Part shown: piece by piece, positions 10,682 to 25,273 of the stretch
Layout: the number at the start of each line of letters is the position of its first letter
Numbering within the stretch: the first letter of the stretch is position 1
From: Dermanyssus gallinae
Lineage: Eukaryota > Arthropoda > Arachnida > Mesostigmata > Dermanyssidae
Assembly: GCA_003439945.1 (NCBI GenBank)
Contig: QVRM01005202.1
Coordinates: forward strand, 1,070,001-1,134,000
Direction: 5' to 3'
Length of the DNA stretch: 64,000 nt
Notes under the pieces: model-generated
The model's database searches: none
What the model saw: the letters and a program-made list of their open reading frames with translations, nothing else
Told to the model about the DNA's origin: nothing
Translations under genes and position numbers: made by a program

Positions 10682-12600
10682 AATATTTCAATAACAAAGC
10701 CATGTTGCTAACAAACTAAACATTTTCTATGTTAGTATCTGTTGTTATTTTACAGTAAGCTCTCAAAGTTGTTGCCGCAATAATTTCAAGTTCTCACCGT
10801 TTCTACGTGAAGAACGTCGGGAAGGTTCAGGTGCCGATGACGAAAATCACACATGTTTTTGCGAGCCCGAAGCTCGCTCTCAAGAATGGTCCGCTCGAAA
10901 GAGGCTGGCACGCGGGGACTGATTGGTGATCGCGGGGATGAACACGTGGACGTTGTTATGAAGGCACGTAGTGGGCTTATATATATCACCTCCTAATATC
11001 ATATAAAGAAATAGCCGTACAATAGTTCAAATCTGAAGTAAATATGTAATCGGTATTTTGGCCCGTTATTATTTCGATACCTCACGATAGCTTCAAATAT
11101 GGCTGCTCTGTTGGCCAACAAAATACAAAACTTGACTTCAAGGATTGCTTGTCTTACAGTTTACACCAATAAGCGTCTCAAACGGTCGATGATTCTGCCA
11201 GTTTCTTGACTTAGATCCGTTCACAATTTAGCAAAGGTGATCTCTTTAGTTCTTCTTAGTGTTCAGTTGGATGTCCAACCATAAAAATTTCTCCAGATAT
11301 GATTGCAAAAGGTTCTTCTGACCTTTCATTTCTAGTATGGACAATGTAGTTAAATTTCTCTACAGCAGCTAAAGCAAATGGACTTGTGTGTTCTGAAGCA
11401 CTTCTTTAACACCTATTAATTTAGCCAAAATCTCAAATTTCTATACATATTAAGACTGTGTCTTGTTTGGAGTTTTTACTGGTCTCGACGCATGGCGAAT
11501 AACCAACGGAACCCATCTCAGCAGATTTCGTTTCTGCGCCATGTTTTTGTCGCGGACTCTGAAACTGGGAATCATGGATTGGATCCCGGCACAACATATA
11601 CACTCTTAAATGATATTTGCTAAGATTTGCAGATTTAGGTTAAGCTTATAAAATTAAATACACATGTATCTAGAGCGATAGGGCGAGAGAGAATAGTATT
11701 TAAGGTATAGCCTTGGATAACCGTTATTGTGTAAATTGTTGTTGCAAGTTGTTAACATTGGCACCTGAAACGCATCGCGCGCGTTGCATTTGCAGCTTTC
11801 CGATTATTGGTTAGCCAATGTACAATTTATGTAATCATCATTACAACCATAACTAGTACTAATCCGTTATTAGCGCGTTCTACTCCGCTATCAGCGCCCT
11901 TCCTACAGCGACGGGGACAACAACAATAACAACAACAGCAACAACAACGACAACAACAACAACAACAGCGACGTGAGTGCCGGCCGCCAACACCTGCGAG
12001 TCTCTATCATGTCCGGACATGCTGCCGAATCTCGAAGAGCCATCATCACTGAAGCCACTTGACTGCTTGGCCCCTCTCGAAAGGACTACAGTAACCACAA
12101 CCACATCAACAGCAGTAGCAACAGCAACAACAAGAATAGCAACAACAACAACAATAACACGAAGAGCGACAACATGGGGAAAAAAAGCTAGTTGACATCA
12201 CTATGTCACTCGCCTCGCCGTAGTGCGTAGTCGTGACGCAAGTAATGGCGGCAACGCGGGAGCGCGAAACGAAAAGGCAATGCTAGGGGGCCTCAAAACA
12301 GCCGTAGCCAAATCGTGCGAGTAACGATGCCAACGATTCGTATGCTCGTAATGGTGATCGACCTCTCTTCATACGTTCGTAACGAGTCTCGACACTTCCG
12401 AGAGACGACACACTTCTTGGTCGCTAGATGCTGCTGACTCGCTAAGAGCGGCACGGCACTGCATGGCGACGTGGCTTCCTCCTATCTCTCTCTCTCTCTC
12501 GTCTCAATACGTCAAAGCAACGGTTGCTCTCTGAACAAACGTGACCGCCGCCTGGTACTGCACTCGATTACGTAAGTGCAGTCTGAAGGTCAGGAAACTA
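10682..12600. other. Unrecognised DNA with (CAA)n tracts
   Basis: Contains (CAA/CGA)n tracts at about 11915-11970 and 12090-12165 and a short (CT)n at 12485-12500. The open frames crossing them are products of the triplet repeats. No gene or element recognised in the rest. Confidence 0.5.
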
Positions 12601-12608
12601 CGGTAATA

Positions 12609-12609
<1 letters not shown>

Positions 12610-12644
<35 letters not shown>

Positions 12645-12655
12645 GTATATATATA
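12610..12655. repeat. (TA)n tract left of fold-back element
   Basis: TA run interrupted by ACG, ending TATATATATA just before the CAGGGTC terminus. The same pattern, with the same CG interruption, is mirrored on the right of the element. Confidence 0.9.
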
Positions 12656-13758
12656 CAGGGTCATTTATATTGTTGTGCACGCATTTCGAGGTTTGATAGA
12701 ACTCGGCAAGAAAATAAGTTTTCCCTATGGAGGGAAGACGTGGAAACGTCTTGTTTAGGAGAGAGAGTGAAGTTTATAAAAGTAGTTTTCTGCCTTTTTT
12801 TTCCTACATAGTTGTGCGAAATCTCTGTTTGCGGGAGAACCAGTCAACGCATGAAGACACTTCACTAGCTTGCGTAGTAAAAAGCCTATACCCAGATTAA
12901 GGAAAGTCATGAAAAGTCGATATTTTACGTTAACGCCTTTTCATGAAAATTGTAAAATTTTTCCATTGCGACCAAAAATGTACGTCGAAAGACCACTCTC
13001 ACGCAATAGCAAATTTAATGCCCATCATTTTCGTATCAAGGTGATGGTGTTGCGTTACGTAGTTGTCAAGTCACTAAGCTTTTTCGATAGCCATATCGAA
13101 AGCGAAGGCATGCATCTTTCCATAGGGCGTATGAGAAAGTTAGGTACATATTTTAAGGTTTGGTAGAACTCTACAAGAGAATAAATTTTCCTAGTGGAAG
13201 GAGGGGACGGAAACGTCTTAACAAATTTTTACGGTTCTGAACGTGAAAACTTGCACGTAAAACATAACAACTATGACTGTCGAAAAAGCTTAGTGACTTG
13301 ACAACTACGTAACGCAGCACCATCACCTTGATACGAAAATGATGGGCATTAAATTTGCTATTGCGTGAGAGTGGTCTTTCGGGCGTACATTTTGGTCGCA
13401 ATGGAAAAAATTACGATTTTTCATGAAAAGGCGTTAACGCAAAATGTCGACTTTTCATGACTCTCCTTAATCTGGGCATTAGCTTTTTGCTACGCAAGCT
13501 AGTGAAGTGTCTTCCGTTGTGCAGAATTTTCCTCCGAACACGCCGGTGTAATCGGTTCCTTCATGCGTTGACTGGTTCTCCCGCAAACAGAGATTTCGCA
13601 CAACTATGTAGGAAAAAAGGCAGAAAAACTACTTTTATAAACTTCACTCTCTCTCCTAAACAAGACGTTTCCACGTTTTCCCTCCATAGGGAAAACTTAT
13701 TTTCTTGCCGAGTTCTATTAAACCTCGAAATGCGTGCACAACAATATGACTGACCCTG
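12656..13758. mobile_element. Fold-back / long-inverted-repeat DNA element, copy 1
   Basis: A 1103-base element starting CAGGGTCATTTATATTG and ending in its near complement CATATGACTGACCCTG, with TA on each side (12654-12655, 13759-13760). The two arms, about 440-480 bases each, are near-perfect reverse complements. One example is the arm segment GCACGCATTTCGAGGTTT near 12678 and its complement near 13730. A unique centre lies at about 13100-13265. The left arm lacks about 45 bases that the right arm and copy 2 possess (near 12850 versus 13515-13560), so the left arm suffered the deletion. Open frames inside are mirror images of each other and encode nothing recognisable, so this is a non-autonomous element. 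TA target and CAGGG ends suggest the Tc1/mariner superfamily. Confidence 0.85.
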
Positions 13759-13872
13759 TATATATATATATATACGTATATATATATATATATATTTATA
13801 TATGTATATATATATATATATATATACATATATAAATATATATATATATATTTATATATATATATATATTTA

Positions 13873-13951
<79 letters not shown>

Positions 13952-14001
13952 GTATATATATATATATTTATATATATATATACGTATATATGTATATATA
14001 T
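13759..14001. repeat. Very long (TA)n tract
   Basis: About 240 bases of TA with scattered TTTATA, ACG and GTA interruptions, directly after the fold-back element. It begins with the mirror image of the left flank (TA run, CG, TA run). Confidence 0.95.
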
Positions 14002-17000
14002 CCCTATTAGGACAGACGCCTCTGCCTGTGGACCGTTCTTATGCAGGCTGAACGGTGGACTGGTTGACCCTGACGGTCTTCGCCCGTTAAACTGCCTAAA
14101 TAATCTTGGCAGGTTTAGAAGACACGTAGAGTTCAACGGAATAGTGACAAGAGCAGAAATGCCCACGACACTCGATCCTAAAAGTCTGAACGGAAGCAAT
14201 GCTGTTACAAGCTGATGGGGTAGCCATACCTCGAGGTCACACGACAAATTTGTTTCTGGGATGTAGCTGTCTCATGCTCGGCGACGTTACCGTATTCTCA
14301 GTGCAGCTTTGTCGACGGTGGATAAATCGCAGAACACGCAGTTTGAGAAAAGCAACGAGAGTTTCTCGAGCTGTCAAGAAGCTACCACTTCATGCCTATT
14401 GCTTTAGAGACACTGGGTCATATAAGTGTCGGCACCGCGAAATTTGCCAAGGATATCGCAAAGCGTACGAGGGATATTACGATCGACCAACGCAAAGCAA
14501 TGTTTTTAAAAAAAGAGAATGATATCGGCTGCTTGTAAAGGAACATGGCTTTTATTATAAGCGCCATGGGGTGACACAAAATTAACTGATAACAGTACAA
14601 ACGTTCATTCAACAGAATTGTGTAAATAAGTTAAACAAATATATGCCTAACTTAAAGATTAATAAAACCAGTAATCACAATACTCATAATATATAATCAG
14701 TATAATCTCACTGTGCATGATGAACTTGGGTTTTTAGGTGTTTCGTGAGTTACAATGGCTCATTTTCTGTGTCAATGGCTAAACAGAATAGAAGAGTTAT
14801 TGTTCACCTTGCTTGATCGAAAACTAGTTTTCTAGTCTTCAAATTGGAGCCTCTTAATAGTAGTCCGTGGCAATTCTACCCATTCTACCCATAACAGGGC
14901 TAGCATAGCCAAGTCAGTAGTTATCGATGAGTGTATGTAAGCATTTCGTCATTTAGTTCGTTAACAGGTAGCGCTTTTACAAATATGGCCATGAAAAATA
15001 CCATATTACCAGATCAGGACTTTTTTAAGCAATTTTTTCACTGAGAATGAGCTTAAAGTCGCAGTTATATCGAAGAAAAACGCAAACTTTAACCTAATAT
15101 TATTTTTAATAAACACCTAAAGTCCAAAATCGACGTTATGCGCTCTTTTGTGGCAGAACTAACTATGCGGAAAATGTTTCAAGGCAAATAACCTGATTAC
15201 TGGCGGAAAAGCTTTCCATAGCTTGTATTAAACGTTTGCTTCAAATCGCGTATCACGCCACCGTTCTAACAAGTAATGGCATACGCTGCTTTCAGTAGCT
15301 TTCAAATGCCTCCCAAGGGACCGTTTACTAGACACGCTACACACAAAGTTCAACATAAGCATGAAGACCTAAAACATAGCAATGTACCGTTTAACGAGGA
15401 GATTGAAGACTTATATCGAGCCTATAGAAACAATTGAAACTTAAAATGTATAGTTGGTAACTATGCTTTTCTTGCGCGGTCTTTTGTTCTAGGCCAAAGT
15501 TAGGAAGCTTTTTGAACATTTGATGACTGTTGTTCGTAGATATAATTACCTAAAGCGATAGACTTCAAAAATACAGGCTTCATAAATACTCGGTAATTTT
15601 ATAAATCATACCTTGCGTTTGATATAGCATTGTATAATGGTAAAGTTAGACATTTGTCTGTACATCATGTACTCTATAGCACCCCGCCCGTCCCTTGTGC
15701 CAATATAGCAAGGCCGCACGTCATTATTGAGACTACGCCATTACACTCAGTCTTGCGGCGACGTCTTCTCTCTCGATAGATAATCTTTGGCAAAACAGGT
15801 TCCCGGTAGTCGCCAGTGGTACTAATACTTAATATTGTTCGCTAGTTGCTTGAGTTATGGTTACCAATAAATCGAAAAAAAAAAATATATATATATATAT
15901 ATATAAATCCATAGAAATAAACCTTCGAAATATAATTCCTTGCCACCACACACTCAGACTGTACAACAGCTAGCAGTTTTACTAGTCAATTAGATGCTAT
16001 ATAAGCGAATTCGGTGCAGAAGCTTGCACAAACCTATATCTTGATTATGTCATTCTAGGTGCATGGTTCTATATATTGTGGTGTATATTTAAAGACGTAC
16101 TCTAACAATTTCGCCATTATTGCAAAAACTTTTTCTGGAATTTATTTGAAGTAGTACTCAACTTTGCCGACGCGTTCCGGACAAAGCATTTGCTTAATTC
16201 GAATCAGATCGTGTCTCCTTTTGTGGCATTTTCAGCGGCTAGAGCTTAGAAAGATGACGTACAGTCATGTCACGAGTGTGGGCAACCTGCCAAACCTCAG
16301 AGATTCCCGATGGTCACAAAAGCCTCAATCAAATACGAAACTGAGCGAGCACATTTTGGTTATGCTGCTACTTCGTTGTCGCTTTCCATGGGACCATGGA
16401 TCGAGTGCCTCGGAGACTGCTTAGCGTGAATCTTGGGGATGATGGATATGGGGCTTTTGAGGAGAGAAACTTTGTGTCCTTATCATACCAACCAAACATG
16501 AATGTCCCTTTTTGCCGTTTTGTAGGAGCTACTAAGCAATATTAGAACGGAAGAGGCGGTCATTTGCTAAAGGAGCAGATGTAGCAGGATTCAAGTAGCA
16601 TCAGATGAAGACGATTCAAGTCATGGTTGAGATACCTTACTATCGACAAATGTCTTTTTATTCAGCAAAAACCACCGATAAATGATGAACGAAAATTTGA
16701 CTTGACGAAACAACCCAAAATTGGCAACGTGGGCAAACAAATGAGTGTGTTCACCCGGTCTAAACTTTCTGCTATGCTTTAGCATAAAGGCGGGTTCGTT
16801 ATCGATGAGCTATGTCAAAGGTTCCAAAAACAAAAAAATATAATTTGCTGACTGACAGACGCACGTAGCCCCACAGTAGAATAAAGTAATTCAAACAAAT
16901 GTAAGAAACATAAGTTGACGCGTTGTCCGAAATTTTGTATTTCTCCGACGTACACGTATTGCGTCAAATTAGAAGTTTTCAGAAAAGACAGACCTAAGCC

Positions 17001-19168
17001 AGAACCGCTTGAGCGTCTACCAGATTTCCCCGACAGTTGGCTTCCAGGCTATTTATGTTCGAACAGATTGAAATGTTTCTAGCTGAGAAACAAATAAAGC
17101 TTTCGATGGTGGTCTGCAGTGGGATGCAGTATGCAAGCATATGGCTCACTTTACAGAATACCGATCCTATAAGTCAGAAATTACAAAGCTGATTGACTGT
17201 TTGTAAGAAGTGTAGTCAGTACTAATAACAATCATCCTAATAAAAAGAAAAACATTACGTTCGAACAAATTGTTTTTACCTTTTAACGAAACAAACGGTA
17301 AAATCATTCCGAATACTCACCCATAGCGTATGACTTGTCCTTGCTAGACCTGGTCTGGGCAGGATTGCCACGGACTACAATTTAGATGCCCTAATTTAAA
17401 CTGGAAATATAAATAAGTTACGTGAGGTGTGATACGTACGACAGCCAATTACATAGCTCAAATTTAAATGCAAGGACAGTTACTTTAAGGATGAGCGACT
17501 GATGGCGGTTCTAAGTTTAAACGAAATTACCGCGCACATTTCAACCGCACCAATAGACTCTCAAAGCGCTAAAAAAGGCAGTTGGATAAATTACGTAACC
17601 ACCGTGAGCTGTTAACTATCAGATAGCTGCATGCGCAACGGCCCTCAGAGCTTCTCTACTGAAGAATTGCCGAAGAATGAAACTCTCTTTTTTGCAAGGG
17701 TCCGGTTGGCGGTGTATAGGCAATGCGCGTGAAAATAGTAGGAGCAGCCCACACACTATATACCAGTCCCCGCGGAGAAGGCAGAGCGCAGGAACTTTGG
17801 AAATATGCCAGGTGACTATTCGAACGTTCCATACTTAGAAAATACCCAAATGTATAATGCACTCGGATCAACATAATAGTCTATATATATATATATATCA
17901 TTTGCTCTGAAAAGAGAGCTTTATCATATGTGGAAGACCACCACTTTGCCACTACAATAACAATGACATATAAACCCACCGCAGGCGCGCTCGCAGGTCG
18001 CAGCAATAGCGACGAGATGGCCTGTAGCCAACTCATTCATTGTTGTTTGTCAGCACACTTGTTCATTGGGGGGACACGAAATGGGATGACCCATTCTGGC
18101 GGTGCGATATCGGGCAGTAGAATTATCCATGCATGATGCATGATCTACGGCAAATAAAAAGTGTCAATTAACTAAATGTACCCGCAGCGTTGCAGCAAAC
18201 ATGATAAACATTCAACATAAACTTAAGGAGGTAGCGGAAGGGTAGGCCCATCAGCGCTTGAGTAGTAGACCATTGAGATTAGGTTTACAGCAAATGTTTA
18301 CCTCCTGGACAAAATAGGGTCGTATGCATATATTCTTCGAGACACATTCTATGTCACTTCTTTGGAAGAGGCAAGTTATCTGGCTCAGGGGAATAAAATA
18401 TGAGATTTCATCTCTACCTTTTCTACTCCACAACTGTGGCATCGAAATTCTGAGAAGCTGCACCCGTATTTTTGTCGCTGCTCGTTAATTAAATACATCG
18501 AGTCGTCTAACTCAACGCTGGTGGAGCTCACAGGGCGCTACACTTGGTAGATTACTTTTTGATATATATATATATATATATATATAGACTTATCTGCACA
18601 CAGATCCACGTCACGCAGCCAGTCGGTCCGCTAGAGTAAATAGAAAAGTGAGAAACAAAATGAAGAGAAAGAACTCGATTGCATCGAGGTGTCCAGTTTA
18701 CTGTGTAAGCCTATGCGACCATGTTACGTCAGTGCCTCGGCTTTGTCAAGCAGCAAAATGTAGGACAACAGATAAAACAACAGACACGGAACGGCGGCTA
18801 GAAAGAAAACAACAATAACAGCAACAGCAACAACAACAACAACAACAACAATAACACGAGCAGTAAACAATAGGAAGAAAAAGAAGAACAACAACGGCCA
18901 AGCAGTAGCAGCAACAGTCACCAAACAACAACAACAACAACAACAATAACACAAAATGCCAATTGCAACAACCGCAACAAGAAAATACAACCACAGCAAC
19001 AATATCAATAAACAATTCGTCGTCGTCATTATCATCCGCAGCAGTAGCACAGTGGTGGAAGTTAGAATGGCAATGCTGTTAGAACATACAGACCGTACAA
19101 AGCTACAACTCGTGTATAAGATATGTATCACGACCATCATTACAACCGTGTACTTGCTCTCATAGATC

Positions 19169-19354
19169 ATGGACTATTCAATGGACTCGAAATGGCAGGA
19201 GCTTGCGGCTGACCCGACCAGCCTCCCAGACCATCTCAATCCTGCAACCTGTGACAAACTATGGCCTGCCGTCGGCTGCCTCGTTGACACAGACGAAATC
19301 AGTGCACACAACACTGCTTGCCCTATGACCTTATACGCAACCTTAGACAAGTTG
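19169..19354 (+). CDS. Possible first coding exon, unknown protein
   Basis: A 62-codon stretch opens with ATG in the fair context GATCATGG and begins MDYSMDSKWQELAADPTSLP. It is GC-richer than its surroundings and ends exactly at a consensus splice donor (TTG|GTAAGT at 19355). The composition is not repeat-like, unlike most neighbouring open frames. No domain, signal peptide or homologue is recognised, and I found no convincing following exon. A chance open frame next to a chance donor is the main alternative. Confidence 0.22.
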
Positions 19355-19690
19355 GTAAGTTTGCTTACGCGCGTTTACCATCGAGCCATAGGCGCTTCTA
19401 TACGATCATTTAGCTAGTTAGTTACCCGGCGAGACCAGACCGGTTCTGCTATCTGCCAGACTGCAGTTGCTGCTCATTGGAAGACAAGGAAAACGAGCAA
19501 TGGTAACGTCGGTGTATCATCATCATCATCAGCATCTTCATCGTCACCACAATTATATTCATCATCATCATCATCATCATTGTCATCTGTCTGTGCACGA
19601 TCATTTGCGCGATATCTGCGATAATCATCATATTAATCAGTGCGTCAGTTAATCTGTATGTCCTGTCTGTCTGTCTATCTGTCTGTGTGT

Positions 19691-19820
19691 CTGTCTGCTA
19701 GTTGCTGTACACGTCCGCTACACAGGTACATAACACTCATTACAGTCATGGCGGCGTCTGTAAGTCTGTCTGCTAGTTGCTGTACACGTCCGCTACACAG
19801 ATACATAACACTCATTACAA
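19691..19820 (+). repeat. Direct duplication of 55 bases
   Basis: The segment CTGTCTGCTAGTTGCTGTAC onward to CATAACACTCATTACA occurs at 19691-19745 and again at 19766-19820 with one difference (CAGGTACAT versus CAGATACAT). A short GTCTGT run precedes the first copy, a likely site of slippage or unequal exchange. Confidence 0.85.
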
Positions 19821-20408
19821 GAATAGACGACGACTGCAAAAGACTGCTGCTGCCGCCTGCTCTCCTGCGACTAGGCTGTCTATCTATCTAGCCTGACTGA
19901 TTGCCTATCCAACTACTGTGAGAAGATACGATTCGACACATTGGGTTACGCCAACGGTAGGGCCAACGGCCAGCGGCAGCGGCGTCGTTCACCCACCAGC
20001 CGTTTCCCCAGCTGTGTCTCGAAGTCGTCGTCGTAGGTGTCCATCTTTCGGCCAGCAGCGTCCCTGCTCCGTCCGTCCGTCCCTCCGTCCGTTCTCTGTC
20101 CGATGCGTTGTTAGGTCGAGAACGTTCGTTGGGGCGTGTTGCTTGTTCTTCTGGTCGTTGCTTGCCAGCCAGCTTACTTGGCTGGAAGAGTGCGCCAGAC
20201 AGGCACCATAACGTAACGTAACGTCGGCGTGCGTAAATGCTGACAACGTCGCTCTCTTCACGTTGCTGATCGCTCTGTCGGTCGTTCGGCGGCGCCGATT
20301 CTGACGGACATTGACACTGGGCGCCGGTAGGCAGACGTTGCTGATTGAATCGAGAAATCGAAAAATAACTGTGTATTGGCAGTGTACAAGGGCACTGGGC
20401 CGTATGGC

Positions 20409-20484
20409 AATATATATATATATATATTTATGTATTTATATATATATATAAATATATTTATACATTATACATATATATATATGT

Positions 20485-20548
<64 letters not shown>
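20409..20548. repeat. Long (TA)n tract at 3' end of module copy A
   Basis: TA with TTTATA and ACATTATACAT interruptions. It abuts the 3' end of the retroelement module on its right. Confidence 0.95.
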
Positions 20549-21140
<592 letters not shown>

Positions 21141-22524
21141 AGCTCAAGGTCCCGTCTCTAAAGCGCGTAAGCACGGTGTCTAACAGTGTAGAAAACAAGG
21201 CCCTCAGCTTGCTTGAACTGAGCGCGTCGCGTAGAGCTAGAAACACTGCTGTTTCTGGAGCAGGTTTTGACTACTAACGCACGATGGATCTGTTGCCAGA
21301 TGTTGTTCATAATCCAGCCTCAGTTTAAGTTTGGCTTCCCTTTTCGTTGTGTGTTGATTTGCTGACCTTCCAATTGTGATTCAGCTAAACAGGCTTAAAC
21401 AGGTCATGAAAAGCTGCGTCTCAAATTAGTGCTAAACCAACAGTGTCCTCCCACTGCCGAGGCCTCTAAACTTTACAGGAAAACTTGCTGAACACAGGGT
21501 GATAGGATGATAAGGAGGCTGATTTAGGTGTCTGTCGTTGAGTCAGCGTCCACCAGCTCATCAAGTATTATACATCCTTGGATGCGCTATCGTGTCCTTC
21601 TAGTTGGTCTTAGCAGCGTTCGGTATGCAAACAACAAACATTGTTGTTGAGTCTTGCTGATCTCAGGCTGCATCGCCAAAAATGCTGTCTGCGGATATTT
21701 ATTGTGACGGAAGGCCGAATGTCACATTCTTGTTTTTACTGCTGACAACCCTAGGACTTTTTGTGTTCCTATAGGTGCTCATAGAATCCTCCTAGAATCA
21801 CCAGGTTGTCTTTACAACGCGGTATTGGCCTTGGTTACAATAAAAGACCCGTTGACATCTGATTATACTCTATTGTGGTCTCGTGATAAAAAGCTGATAA
21901 AAAGTCCTGAGACGACACAATATTCTGCAGTTCACCTATCTGAAAAATCTATCGTGTTACCCGAGTGAGTGCGCGGATCACACAGAAGAAACACAAATGA
22001 GAATTTCTGGAGGTCGCAACCACATACAATTATGTACCTATCTCGCAAATTCACGATTATTTAGATGAATATTAAAATCGTGCAACGTCTTATTTGTGGT
22101 CCCATATTGTTTGTACATTCTATAAATAAGCATTTGCATGCAATTTTGTACACGGCGCAAACATTCGTGTTCAGCCCTTTCGATAACCTCGTTATGCTTT
22201 TCGAGATAAAGTCGCCATGCTTTTGCACTGTGTGAATTTTGATACACGAAACCTATAGCACAAATAAAACGGTGTAAAATTCCGATCTCTTTATTATAAA
22301 GCATCTAAACGTTGTGTTGAAAAAGAGTGTGGCTGATTAGATAGTGCTAGTTATGTGTATGTTAAAATTAATTTAAACGTGACTTTTCAAAACGAATAGA
22401 GAAAGGTCGCGGTAGAGCAACGATAGTGTTATTGTTTAAGACTGCTTTCTCTTTCAGTGTGTAAAGGAAGCACACGTTCGATTCATTGTTGGTTTGAAAT
22501 TTCATGAAACAATTGAAATAAACA

Positions 22525-22527
<3 letters not shown>

Positions 22528-22600
<73 letters not shown>

Positions 22601-22625
22601 TATAATAATTATATATACATATATA
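22528..22625. repeat. Long (TA)n tract
   Basis: Preceded by CATGAAACAATTGAAATAAA, resembling the AATAAA-bearing tails next to the (TA)n tracts at 53.4 and 54.7 kb. Confidence 0.95.
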
Positions 22626-25167
22626 TTTTTGGTGAATATATACAGTTTTTTTAAAAATCTTCTATTATTTTTTTATAACGCCTACTCACGTGATTATTGT
22701 GATTGCAGGGTAAGCAAATAAATCATATATGGACAGTAACTTACGGATCAATATTAAACGGGAATTTCACGCGGAGATACATTGGCTTTGCGAACGGCGT
22801 TCCCTGCGTCTTGCGGCAGATTCGCATGAACAGCGATTCTAACTTATCTGTATCTCGATTAAATAAGCCATCTGAAACAGCTTGTTTAATCACGCTGACA
22901 GTGCCACCTGCACCCGTATTGCAGGCGTAAGAGTATAGTAACCTTACCATAGGCACTAGTGATGCTAATTTGGATCGCAGAATGCGCTCTGACCTTTACC
23001 CTCAATACAGTTGTAAACAGTATATATATATATATATATATTTGAATAGGTGAAGTATATGAATAATATATAAACTCTCTCTCTCAGAGGAATGAAAGTA
23101 AAATAAGTTGCCCAAAACAATGTAAATATGTCGTCTGTCCTTACTCGATTTATAGCCAATGGGATGCCCTCTAGCTTTTCTAATAAAATGCATCTTGCAT
23201 CGTAAAGCAACATTGGTACACAGGTATTGAGACTGAGTCAGAATATTTGTGTAATATTACGTAAGCAGCTACTACGCTGAGTGCAAACCAACGGCAGCAA
23301 ACTAACTGTCAGCATAACAAGGGTGGTCTCAGTGCCCCTTTGAACGCTTCTCTTTTCGTCACCTCTCAAGACTACACCCACACTGCGTCGAGTGCTTATG
23401 AGCCCTACAATAAAAAAAGGCTTTTTGATCAATAGAAATATTTTAAATTGTTCGCTTAGGCACCGATGCAGCATGCGTTAGTCCACTCGGACGTCCACTA
23501 CGTTAGGCTTGTTCTTGACGAGACCCAGAATAATGACGATGTCCAGAAGAATGACGATACCCATTGTTTGCCGGAAGCAGCGTGTTTAAGGGCTGTGTCC
23601 TGTGATGCTTTCTACCGATACGTTACTAGCTGCGGGCTCGCACTGTTGAGCACTCGTTTCAATCACGCTTATTTGGCTTAGCTCGTTAACAGCTTTGCAG
23701 TCTTGACCAAACGGCGGACCAACAGATGAATGAATATTTCCATTTGGCTTAGCTATAGCCAAAACGTGAAGTTCAGCAACCTTTGTGACAGTTAGACAGT
23801 AGTAAGGCTATAGGCTCAAAAGGTCGCTAACTAACTGCCTTTGTCTCAAGTATTCTCGTCAGATTCATGTGTATGTTGTCGTAAGACCAGCATCGATGAT
23901 TACCAAATAAGCCAGCTGCATGCCCTTGAAAGTCGCCTGCCTGGGAGCAGCGGGAACCACTTTATCAAGCTGCCAGATGAACAAGTCACCGATTTCAAGT
24001 TCTACCGACGTACGAGCTCACGAACGTATCATTTATCTACCGCAAGCACCAGGTTACGAGTGCTTCCTTATCTCGAGGCTACCACTGCTCCCGCTGTTGT
24101 CGATCCGCTGTGAACCCGGACGGAACTAGTGAAGCTTCTTCTTAACAAGGCGGTAGGCTTGACCCACGATAGTTAGTCGACAGCTCTCTTCAATGTAATG
24201 CCAAAGTAATACCGAGCCTGGGGGGGTGGGGAGGAATCCGGGTTTAGTAAGTTTGCGAGTCTCACACTAGTCACGCAGGCTGCTAGTGGCGCATGTGCAT
24301 CATGCATTCCCGAAACCTCCCAGAACAAAAAAAAACAAAAAAAAGTCGACAGCTCTACATATTGAAGGTTCTGACTCCTTCGTTGGTTTGGGATTTGTTT
24401 CTACTTTCTCCGTTCTGATTGTGGTGGCTAATTCTGCACTGTCAATGCATTACTACCGCTCCTACGTTAGTAGGGAGAGAATATGCAAGACGTTGCCTCC
24501 TAAGGCTGCGTGCGTCCACACAATCTGGACAGATCCTAGATAAGCCTAGTGTAAAAAGAAGACACAGGACCAAGCGCTGCTGGGCCGCCTTATTAAGCAT
24601 AATTTGAATGCATTTCATTTAAACATAAATTCTTATTTGCGTGATGTCGGTTAAATGCGAATATATGCGTACACTTATTTTTTAGGAGCGCACGCTGCTA
24701 AATATTACGTATATGCGCATGTCTCTTATATCGTCACTACCTTCAGGCGTAGGAAAACGTGGGGATGTGTTTTAGTCAACTACTATGAACAGACAACGAA
24801 ACTTGAAAAAGACTTACCGTTTTTGCTTCTAAGGGGTAATTTATGAGACTATCTACCAATAATAGCATCGAATACGGCGTGCTGTCTAGAACGCTAAGAA
24901 CCTGAAGAAATAATCCCTAGGCGCATACCATCGCTATCTTTACTTATTAATGGCATGCGCATGGAATCACCGAAGCTTGCAGAATATATGAAGCTTAATA
25001 AAATATTCTAAATGTTGGCGTTAGCTATATCTCGTATGGCTAACGCACCGTTATATAACTGGGCGTTACCACGATTCAAAAATCGATTTGTTGTACATTT
25101 CAGATTGATAGAGTGAACGACAAGGGCAACAGCAGAAACAATCACGAAAACCCGAAAATTGGCAAGT

Positions 25168-25273
25168 GGCAGCAGCAGCAGCAACAACAACAACGCCAAC
25201 ATCAACAACAACTACCACAACAACAACAACATCAGCATCATCAACAACAACAATACAAAAACAACAACAACAG
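25168..25273. repeat. (CAA)n-rich tract
   Basis: CAG/CAA/ACC triplets of about 105 bases. The open frames across it in all phases are composition artefacts. Confidence 0.9.

Larger units (their letters stand above)
14004..20405. other. Mostly unrecognised DNA
   Basis: Short (TA)n runs at 15887-15904 (preceded by an A run), 17881-17898 and 18561-18586. (CAA)n runs at 18808-18855 and 18921-18952. CATCAT runs at 19517-19580. A GC-rich patch lies at 19940-20340. The stretch 14010-14240 has an open frame beginning just after a (TA)n tract and may be transposon-derived, but I cannot name it. The stretch 16150-16440 has coding-like composition without a known motif. Confidence 0.4.

Noticed and set aside
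12870..13401. Two near-identical proteins encoded on opposite strands at 12.9 and 13.3 kb
   Set aside because: They are the mirror-image arms of the fold-back element; the frames break in its second copy, so no protein is conserved.
13802..14215. Long open frames rich in Tyr-Ile (also at 20.6-21.2, 36.4-36.9, 45.9-46.2, 54.2-54.5 kb)
   Set aside because: They are (TA)n read as TAT-ATA codons; both strands are open at once and no domain is present.
19449..19652. Histidine- or methionine-rich frames
   Set aside because: Product of CAT/ATG triplet repeats at 19517-19580.
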